Positions 11,401 to 20,600 of a stretch of DNA of 64,000 bases are shown piece after piece. Under the pieces are notes generated by a model that saw nothing but the letters and a program-made list of their open reading frames with translations, was not told where the DNA came from and searched no databases. This DNA comes from Heterotrichella gracilis. Taxonomy: Eukaryota > Sar > Xanthophyceae > Tribonematales > Xanthonemataceae. Position 1 is the stretch's first letter; each line of letters opens with the position of its first letter. Location: positions 62,001-126,000 of the forward strand of contig JAULBX010028049.1 of the NCBI GenBank assembly GCA_032358255.1, written 5' to 3'. The translations under genes and the position numbers were made by a program.

Positions 11401-14400
11401 CTATTTGAGATTGGGCGCATGGATATTTATCAAGCAGGTAGGTACTAGACCACCAACTATATTGTAGTGGCACAATCTCCATTACATTCCACCCACTGAG
11501 TGTACCGATTCATATACGGTACTTCCATAATGATAATTCCAATCATTGTTTCGACTTGATTACCTGCGCGCCCAGCTTCTGGACCTGCTTGCTGCTCCTG
11601 GCCTGCTCCAAAGCCAGCAGCTTGACCTCGCCCTGCAGCTCAGCCTTGTCAGCCAGTGCCACCTTCAGCTGCTGAGACACCTTCTGGAGCTCGCTGCCAG
11701 CCACCTGCCCATTGGCACGCTGCTCAAGCTGCGCAATGGTCTCCTCACGTGCCTTCAAATCACTGGATAGGGTTTCCACCTTGGCCTCCAGCACCTCCAC
11801 CTGCCGGACCTGAAGCCCTGCTGCTGCCGCGTTACCTGAAGGCAGAATCCAATAAATAACTACAATAACCGTTGACATCCAAAAACATTAGTGACGAGGC
11901 ATCCATCACAATATTTAAGCAAGGATGACACAAGAGGCTTGCAAGCTGACCACCAGCTTATGCCACATGATCCTATCATTTGGTGGGGGTGGAGTGCGGA
12001 AAAACAACCATATGTTACGTCATAGTACCATACCTGAAGTCACAGCCTCTGAGGCTGCGGCAGCAGAAGCCAGCGCATCTGCCTGCTCGTCCAGCTTTGC
12101 CAGCAGCTGTGCATTCTCGGCCATGAGTCCCTCTGCCTCCTGCTTGATCTTCTGGAAGCTATCCATGGGCACGCTCTGGTCAAGCTGATGCTGCAGGGAC
12201 TTGACAGACGCAGACCGCTCCTACAGGTAATCACATAAGAAACCTTGTAAAGACCACAAAATAAACCTTGCAGAAACCACACGAGGACCAATAAACACGT
12301 TGTACAAACACCATATATCAACCCTTACAGAAACTACCAAGGACATATAAAATATCACAACAGCGGGGGTTTGGGATAAGGGTTCAGGGTTCAGAGTTCA
12401 TTGGTTCAGCCACACACCTCCAGCTCACTGTTCAGCAGGTCCACATCAGTCCTCAGCTTCTCTAGCTCCCGCTGTAGGCTCTCATCAGTGCTGTATCTGC
12501 AAACGCCACCAAATGTGAGTGTTCAGCTAACATCATCTGCCATCAAGATGGTCACGTTTCTGCGCAAGTAGTACATGCGCATCCCAGCTTACAAGCAAGA
12601 TAAATATGGTCCAAGCTTCTCGTACAAGTAAAACCGTGAATTCCAGCTGAGAAGCCAGATTAGCATGGTCCGTGCTTTGCGTGACCATGTGAACATTGCT
12701 ATACCTGCGCAGCGGGTTGCTGGCGGCGCCAGAAACACCCTCTAGGGTTTTGGCCGGCATTGGGACAGGTGGAGCCACCCCCCCATTGGCTGCAGCAGGT
12801 GCGGTGGTGGGGATTGGGCCCCCGCTGCGTATTGCCTCCAGCTCCATCTGCATGGTGGCCACCTTGGCATTGGCCTCCTTCAGAAGGGCGTCCCGCTCGG
12901 CCACGTCCTGCACATGGTTGGCCCCATGCATTGCGATATAGTGGTGAATTGCATCGTACTGCATTGTCCTCAGTGGCAGCTCGCAGGCGACCTAGGCTCA
13001 CATGTTGCATGCCGTACACCTTGGTTCCAATCCCAAAATCATCTCATGTTGAGCCCAATACGAGATGCCTTCTTTTTTGTTTTGGGCTAGCTACTGTCAA
13101 GCACACCACCATCGGCACTACCACCACACCCACCCACCTGCTGCGCCCGCGCCTTGAGCCCCACCATTCTGTCCAGCGTCTTGCGCCTGATCTTGTCAAG
13201 CTGCTGCACCTCATCCCCCTTGGCCTCAAGCCCCTTCTCAAGCTCTGCCACCCGCCCTCTCAGCCGGTCCTCAGCCTCCAGGGACTTGAACAGCTCCTCC
13301 TGAACAGGGTTGCCAGGGAGGATAAGGGTTGTAGGGCTTAGAGGTCAGGGTTTGAGGTTTAGGATCCGCGACCTCCAGGATATTAAACAGCTCCTCCTAA
13401 ACAGGGCAACCAGGGCACCTCCACCCTCAACAGCTGGTTCTCTCTGTCTAGGGTTTATATTTATGATTAGGGTTTAGGGTCCCACCTGCAGGTTGAGCGG
13501 CCCCGCCTGCTGCTGCTGCATCTCCACCCGCAGCTGCTGGTTCTCCCTTGCTAGGGTTTGCACCTGGGCCTGCAGAGTTTGCAGGGCGGAGCTGGTCTGG
13601 CTGTCACGGGCACCTGCATCGGGGATTGGTGGAGATGTGTGGGATTGAGGGGGATAACTGCCAGGACAGGACTGTGCGGTGCTTCATGCTCCATTGGTAG
13701 GTAGCTGCCCAACAGGGTTTATGATTTAGGTTTTAGGGTTTAGGACAGGACTGTACGGTGCTGCATGAGCACGGCTGACTGCTGTTGTATCTGCATTGCT
13801 GGTAAGTATGTAATCCCCAACTGACGGGTCATTACCCCCACCACAAGGCGCACCTCTTGCATTCATGGACCCCTGGAGCGATGCCAGCGTCTGCTGCAGG
13901 CTGGACTGTTTCTGCTGCTCCTGTACCATACACGCAGAACAGTCGTCAGCGTTTGTCAGGCACCAACCAGCCATACGGCCACACCGGCCCCTGTTCCCTG
14001 AATAACTGAAACAATATGCCATTTATCTTATATTTATTAGTAATTGATCAAATTACACCTACTCAGGGACATTAGGCTAAACTGGTTGGGACATTTGGGA
14101 CGTTTACCGCCATTTAGGACGTTTACCACCCCTTCTCACCTGCTCCAGATTAGACTGCAGCACTTTGATGTACTGCAGCAGCTCGCCCTCCCGCTCCCTG
14201 AACGAGTCCTCCAGCTCCTGGTTCTCGGTGCGCGCACACACCAGCGCAAACTGGAGCTCCTCAGCGGCGTCTGGTGGGGGCTGGGAGGGGTCGGTGGGGG
14301 GGGGGGAGGTGCCGGGCTGCGGAGTGGTGGTGGGTGGGTGGGTGGGTGGGTGAGTGGTGGAATTCTGCGCATGCCAATGGTGGGGTGTGCAGGAAGATGA

Positions 14401-14767
14401 GAGGATGGGGAAATTTGTTGATGTGTGAGAATTTCACTGCAGCGTAGCATAGCATCCCGGTGGTCATCCAGAGCTCAAGGACCCATGGTGCGCCTGCAAA
14501 AACCATGTGCCCACCACCACAATCCCTGGGAGGGTATTTTATGCACACCATGGACCCTCGTGGGGGCTTTTGCCCCTGCATCAAACACCAAACCCGCGTG
14601 GGCCTAGTAAGGGCTGTAATGCGCATGCACACCACCATGAACCCTAGCAGGGTTTGGGAATCCAACCCTACCGACGCCGCCTTGGCGCCCGCCCGCCTCT
14701 GCGCCCAATCATTGGCTGTGTATTTGTTGTAGCGGTTGTTGAGCCACTTAGAGTAAAAGTCTGACAT
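5468..14767 (-). CDS. giant coiled-coil protein, function unknown
   Basis: At least 17 exons chain on the minus strand. The N-terminus begins MSDFYSKWLNNRYNKYTAND (ATG at 14767), a conserved-looking Trp/Tyr-rich start. Exons near 14141-14275, 13853-13921, 13487-13610, 13139-13300, 12712-12955, 12034-12222, 11566-11832, 11119-11333, 10572-10858, 10146-10330, 9384-9900, 8998-9137 and 7583-8640 encode nearly uninterrupted Gln/Glu/Leu-rich coiled coil. Further exons at about 7109-7241 and 6640-6795 contain RPWTTLLLEMERLV and LKRQLDDMRVQVSAM. The last exon (5468-5905) is Ser/Pro-rich with ENTPGKGLARLPRTPSGKG, possible proline-directed phosphosites, and ends in KKYTAEMRERL. The total is about 1,400-1,500 aa. 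A scaffold at the Golgi, centrosome/basal body or nuclear envelope would fit, but I see no GRIP, PACT or other diagnostic domain. The joining of exons 1 and 2 is uncertain in phase, so a small exon may be missing. Confidence 0.7.
5870..6030. repeat. exon-edge echo, last exon of the coiled-coil gene
   Basis: The start of the last exon and its acceptor flank (about 5872-5920, core GGCAGCGCTGGCCTGCA) recur at about 5966-6015 (GCCGGCGCTGGCCTGCA) in the adjoining intron. Both copies are followed by similar GATGATGA-type sequence. No TTTAGGG spacer is present here. Confidence 0.6.
13276..13760. repeat. cluster of exon-edge echoes in the coiled-coil gene
   Basis: Three separate duplications are visible. 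The edge ending in GAACAGCTCCTCCTGAACAG (about 13290) recurs near 13390 as AAACAGCTCCTCCTAAACAG. The string CAGCTGCTGGTTCTCCC (13530) recurs as CAGCTGGTTCTCTCTG (13432). GGACAGGACTGTGCGGTGC (about 13664) recurs as GGACAGGACTGTACGGTGC (about 13743). TTAGGG-type motifs lie in the spacers. Confidence 0.65.
14324..14356. repeat. GGTG/GGGT microsatellite
   Basis: A short run of GGGT/GGTG tetramers lies in an intron of the coiled-coil gene, next to a G-tract. It is simple-sequence DNA with no other signal. Confidence 0.8.
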
Positions 14768-16143
14768 GGCCCCTCGACCCACAGGGGGGGGAATTGTCTG
14801 GTGCTAAGGGGAGGTGGTGGTGGTGGCTGGTGGTGGGATACCAGGGGTGGGGTGGGGGCGTGTCCTGCAGGAGGGATGTGCAAGGCCGGGTGAATGAGTG
14901 AGGAGAATGATAGAGGACAGTAAGGGGGAGTGGGTCAAAACATGGCGTCCCCAGCCTGGTTGCTTTGTGCAGATGCTCTGCACATGACGACTCCGACCGG
15001 TTGGATAGCAAACGCAGAACAAAGGCGCCAGTGTCTTCCTGGTGAGATATGCAAATTCTGAAGAGTTGCGTAAAGTCTCAACAACCGCGGTTCTGTAGTG
15101 GGTGTGTGCGCCAGGTGAATCGCAACCAGCAGCACAACCCTAGCCCCATTCCCTTGAGCTGCACTCACATGTCGCCTTGAACCTTCCAGAAGCTGGGTAG
15201 GGCTTCGTAACCCCTCAGATGCAAGACCTGCAGCATGCGATTGCCCCACGTCAGCCTCGCGGTGGCTTCAGCATAATGTGCATGCATAACACGCATGCAT
15301 GCATTAACACCTGCGATCCGCAGGGGGCGGATAACCCATTGTGACTCGCAGACTGCTTATAGGCCAGCAGGCATACAGTGCAGTATGTTCCCCGCAGTCT
15401 TATGGCCACGAATACTTCCTCGCCGAGCCAGTAGCATGCATGCATATATGCACCGTTTGCTATATGACTCACGTACATGTGGGCGCAGTCTACAGCAAAT
15501 GCGGGTGCACGGATCGGACGGCGCACAGTGCTCACCGCGACAGATGCAGCATGCACACAGCCAAGGCAAGGAGCGAACCCCACCTGTAGAGAGCGCAGGT
15601 CTCGGATACCAGGGGCAGATCTCGTGTGGATTTGCCTGCGCCCACTAGTGCTAGGACGTAGCGAGTACAACAATTGAAACTCTGATGAAGTTTCAGCACG
15701 CAGTTCTGTCGAGTGGGAAATGGGAAAAACCCTAGGAAAATGCTCGCCGCTTGCACCTTTGTTTTGGGTTTAGTTCCCAGAGGAGAGGTGGTATCGAAAG
15801 CGTCCTCCCGCAAAGGCCCGCTTATATACAAACGGATCGTGGACAGAACTTGGCAGTCAAAAAGGAACTTTTCAGCGTTGCCTATCATATAGTACGAACG
15901 CCACATAAAGCTGCGAAGGCTCTATTACTGGTGCTGTCCTGTGCCAGCAGCAAGCAATGCCACACCCTCACATGGTGGTGGCTGGCTTGCTGTCGCGTAT
16001 GTCCGGCCCACACATACTGTTCAGCACAACTTGGGGCAAAGACACCTGCTGGCATTACCCCTCTAGGGTTCCTTTTTGACAAGGGGCTCACCAACACGGT
16101 CCAGAGGGGTCCACAGCCTTGAACAACACCACTTACCTGTCAC
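14768..16143. promoter_or_regulatory. divergent intergenic region, two head-to-head genes
   Basis: This 1.4 kb stretch separates the start of the minus-strand coiled-coil gene from the start of the plus-strand small coiled-coil gene, so it should hold both promoters. Open frames here (for example around 15251-15673) lack coding character. Overlapping ATGCATGC/GCATGCAT palindromes occur near 15283-15305 and 15435-15450. No TATA box is obvious. Assignment as promoter is inference from position. Confidence 0.4.
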
Positions 16144-16578
16144 ATGCTTACCAAGAAGATGGAGTCCTCTGAGCAGGCAGACGAGTCAAATGTGGTCCCT
16201 GTCGATAAGCAAGACTCCTCTAAAGCTGCCAACGAGCAGGAAGGCAGGGCAGAAGACGCCACCACCTCGTCAACCAAGCCAGAGAAACCAACGTACGTTG
16301 TGCCTGTACCCTTGTTGAGGGTCAAGCCATTCCGGTGTTCCTAGCTCACAACCTCCTTGCTGACTTTGCTCCTGGCGTTCTGCAGGACTCAGCAGATGCT
16401 GGATGATATGCGAACCAAAATGGACAGCCTGAAGGCAGCAGACGCACAGCTGTCAGAGCATATCGCCGAGCTGGTTGCGGCAGAGGCGGCTCTGTCAGAG
16501 AGCATGAACAGCTTGGCAGAAATAAATAGGAGCAATGCTTTCATACTGGAAGTGCTACTGAGCGTTTGGCGGCCTTAG
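16144..16578 (+). CDS. small two-exon coiled-coil protein
   Basis: Exon 1 is 16144-16292 and exon 2 16386-16578; the GT-AG intron of 93 bp joins in phase (AC plus G). The product is about 113 aa, or 108 if the ATG at 16159 is used. The first half is acidic and disordered (MESSEQADESNVVPVDKQ). The second half is a single amphipathic coiled coil (QQMLDDMRTKMDSLKAADAQ, then a Leu/Ala-rich helix) with a short hydrophobic tail ILEVLLSVW. The helix recalls small coiled-coil partners such as heat-shock-factor-binding protein (HSBP1) or BLOC/BORC subunits. The resemblance is too weak to name it. Confidence 0.55.
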
Positions 16579-17658
16579 TTGCTGGGCACATAGGTGGCCC
16601 CATACTAAAGCAGGTTCTTGTTGGGCTTAGTTGTTGAACACCGACGAAGTTGTGCTACTTGTGCTAGTAGCTACTTGTGTCAATTGTGCGAGTGGCACTC
16701 CATTGGGGGCTATCTCAACAAGTTGCAGACCCTGCTGTAGTCCCAATGGTTTCCGCCACAGTCTTAGGATTTCTCTCTACAAGCCTATGCAGCTCTCTGA
16801 TTTTTCGCGTAGGGTCAGGGTAGAAACAGTTTCATGACATGTGCCCAAAAGCGTTGTTGATTTGCTCTGCTTGGACCAAAACCCTATTAGGGTCCTTAGT
16901 TAGACCTGACCTGGTCCCCTTAGTAAGACCTGACCTGGTCCAAACCCTAGGACTTCAACAACCATTGACCAGGGCCGCAGGCCCTCGGTAGGGTCCTCCT
17001 CGCCGGTGGCTGGGCCAAAACCCTCGGTAGGGTCCTCCTCATTGGGCCACGAGTCACGCTAGCACACAGTGTGTATGCATAGCCAAGTGCACAATGTGGG
17101 CTCAATAGTAGGGACTTAGGTGGCATTGCAGCAGCTGATACACACACCCGGCTTTGGTGGAGGGTAGCATTACGGGTTTGTTTTTACTATTATTAAGTTC
17201 AGTAGTTACAGACCGTGGCGATGGTTAAAAGGTAGGTGAAAGCCCGGTGTTTTGTAGAAAATCCAGCTGGTTGGGATAACAGTTTGGTATCCTCCTTTGT
17301 CGTTGCTGTGCTTGCGCCGGAAACGGGGCAGATAATGCGAGCACTCTGAGAATACATGTGCTGACGTGTAACACCAGCTGGGCACAACAAAACGTAATAA
17401 TATAATATAAACTGGCAGGAATTTGGCAACCAACGCCCTTGCTCCTGACAAACTGTACCCGGCAATATCTACGATGCTAATCCCTACGTGGTTCAGCTGA
17501 ACCCTAACCCATTTACTATGACTTCATTGCTACCCCTGCTGCCGTGGCGCTACTTTATTTAGGCTGGCTCTAGCGGGAAATCTGGCTCCAGCGGGAGCTA
17601 AACCCTAACCCATATACTAAAATTTCATGCTACTCATGGTACCATGGCGCTACTTCAA
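16579..17658. other. convergent intergenic stretch with short tandem repeats
   Basis: Lies between two converging genes, so it should hold two 3' UTRs. Short repeats are visible: TTAGACCTGACCTGGTCC twice around 16897-16935, CCCTCGGTAGGGTCCTCCTC twice around 16981-17040, and a diverged copy near 17500-17590 of the sequence that flanks the BRCT gene stop. Short open frames at 17199-17465 have no supporting context. Confidence 0.45.
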
Positions 17659-20600
17659 CTAGGCTGGCTCCAGCGGGCAGTCCAGGTAGTCCCTGAAGAA
17701 CTGCTCCTCGCTCACCACAAGCAACTTGAACCTGCACACCACAGGGTACAGGGTTAGAATGTAGGACTTACACACTGAGGGCTGAAACTGCACAGCACAG
17801 CAGGGCTAGGGTAAGGTTGACCTAGCTGTAAGGCTTGAACCTGCACAGCAGCACAAATGGTGGTATCCAACATGTCCTCAAGACCTCGCTACGCCAGCAC
17901 CGCCACACTCACACGCAGCATGCTGCAGCATGTCCGCCCTGTCCACCACACCCTTCTTAGGGTTTCAGTACACGTTCTAAAGTTTTGACCGACCCCGCCA
18001 CTCACATGTTCGCCCTGTCCACCACCTCCTGCGGCACATCCTCCCCCCCCACCACCACCAGCCGGGTGGTGGCAGACACGTACAGGGTGGGCACCCCCCC
18101 CTCTGCAGCCACCACCCCCCGCAGACCCAACTTGGACAACCCCGTGCGCGTCATGGTGCCTGCACACAAAATGACAGAAAAGTTATGAATTAATTAATTA
18201 ACTAATGGCCTACCTCAGTGATAATACCCATGCATGACTACGCGCCTCGTCTCTCAAGTACAAGGGGCACTATTCCAAAAAAAATCGAGGACCGTACTTC
18301 ATGGTTTGAATCTTGATCCCACCCGCCACCGCCATGTGCAACCCCTTACAGCCTGTCCATGGGCTCCAGCACGGCACACAGCATGTGGCCCTAAACCCTA
18401 CTTCAGGGTTTATATATTAGCCCACCTTGCCTGCCTGCAACCGGCGCCCAGCACATGACCCTAATGACCACCCTCCTTCAGGGTTTAGGGTTTTAGCGCA
18501 CCTGCCACCGCCACGTGCACCCCCTGTAGCCTACCCCTGGGCTCAGGCAGGCGCTCCAGCACAGGCACAGTGCGCTCAACAGGGGGCGCAACCCGCTGGG
18601 GCTGGCCCAGGTATTCGCTGTAAAACTCGTCCTCGTCAATCAAGGGCAGCTGCCACCTGGGGAAGAGGTGTAGGGTTTAGGACTTGAAACGTGGGGTTTG
18701 GAGTAGGGCCTTGTCAATCACATGGACAGATTTGGGTGGTCCTTGTTGTGGAAAGCCATCAACCCGAGAAAAAGCGGTATAGAGTAGGTGGTAGGGTGAG
18801 CTACTGGCCCCCTGATCAGATTGTTTTGCACATGGAACAGGCGGGATGAGGTGATGTAAAGGCTGCTGCTCTGCTCTGCTCTGCTCTGCTCTGCCGTCCC
18901 CACCCACCCCCGTCTCACCTCTCCGCCTCCAGCAGCATGGTGTGGTCCGGGCACTGCCCCACCACCAGCGCGCTGCATGAGGGGGTAAGTGCTTGCGCCA
19001 CCTCACCACCCCCGTTCAGGATGTGGTGCGCAAGCTCGTCGCTCTTCAGGCCTGCAGGGGGCGGGAGGGTGGATGGGTGTGGTGCGGTGGGTAGCGCGTG
19101 TGTCCCCGCCCTCGCTTGCATACATGGGTACCCTACAGGTAATGCAGTCCACCTGCAATTGCAAATGTGTGTCCTCCCAGTAACATTCCATGGGGTGCCA
19201 TTCACCTGAGACGCACCCCACCACCACCTTTCCCCCCCAATATTCACCTGTATTGGGCACGTGAGACCCTCCAGCGCCATTGCCCTGTAATTGCACCCCT
19301 CTCCCCCCTACTCCCCCACAAAATCACCTGTGATTGCAAATGTGAGTCCCTCCAGCGAAATCGCCCTCCGCCTCCTGCCTGGCTTCATCGCGGGGCGCAG
19401 TGGGCGCTCAAGGTAGTCGCGGAAGAAGGTCTCCTCGTCAATCATGGGCACACCGTGCCTGCACAGGGTGATCGTAGGGTAATGACAGGGTATTTGTAGG
19501 GTATTCACAGTGTGATCAAAGGGTAATGGCCCCCACTGGTCCACCCAGTCATTGGGACAAGCTCGAGAATGTTTTGAGTCACGGATGAGGCGAATGAGTC
19601 CCAACTTAGAAGTCAGGCAAACCAAACCCTCCACCCTGTCCGCATCTTCCACAAGCACCCCCCCTCCCCCCACCCCCCACCTGGATGCGTTCTCCACCCT
19701 CCGGTAGTCCGGCACATCCCCCACCACCACCACCTGGCAGCCGGTGAAGCCATAGCCCAAGGGGGCAACCGACCCCCCCTTGCTGCGCACCAGGACAGCC
19801 ACCTGGCTGGGGCCCATGCCGCTCTTGCTCAGCACGCCTACAGTAATCGAAAATGGAATCTAGGAAAAAACTAGGGTAGAATGAGGTAAGGAAGATGATG
19901 CCGCTGTTGCTCAGCACGCCTGGAAATTGGGGGGCAATTCTATCAAACGGAACAGAGATGGAAGCAAAATTAGCTGGCTGAGGCCAATGCCACTCCTGCT
20001 CGGCACGCCTGGAGAAAAGAAGGCATCTCCTGTAGGTCAGCCATGCCTTCATGTGCTTTACAAACTCCTTGTTTATCTTGCGTTTGGCTCTCAGGAACCC
20101 TAAACCCTACACCCTCCCACCCTGCACCCGTGCATCTTACTGGGTGGCCTGTGCTCACCCCAAACCCTACACCCTACACCCGCCGCCCCGCACCTGTTAT
20201 GTCCCACCCGTGCATCCTGCTAGGCGCCATGTGCTGTCCCTACACCCCATACCCTACATCCTATACCCTATACCCTATACCCTACACCCTACACCCTGGT
20301 CTCTTTGCCACACGCACCTGTGATGCCCACCTTGCACCCGTGCATCCTGCTGGGCGGCATGTGCTTCACCGTCTGCTGCACCCGCTCCTTGTTGATCTCG
20401 TGCTTGCGCCGGGGCAGGCTGGTGGCCACACCCGCATCCTCAAGGGCGCACACAAGGGCCTGGTTGCCAGCCTGCGATACCCAGAACACAAAAGTTATAT
20501 ATCTTTGATCTTATTTTGGAGAATACACCATAATGTACAAAAGGGCCTGCAGGTACCATGGTTGCCAGCCTACGGTGCCCAGGACACAAAGGTTATAAGG

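Noticed and set aside
15251-15673. Minus-strand frame of 140 codons upstream of the coiled-coil gene
   Set aside because: Composition is not coding-like, it is rich in Cys/His/Met from ATGCAT repeats, and it has no splice context; treated as promoter-region noise.
17199-17465. Minus-strand frames of 81-88 codons with a hydrophobic stretch
   Set aside because: Located in the 3' flank between converging genes; no homology or splice support.
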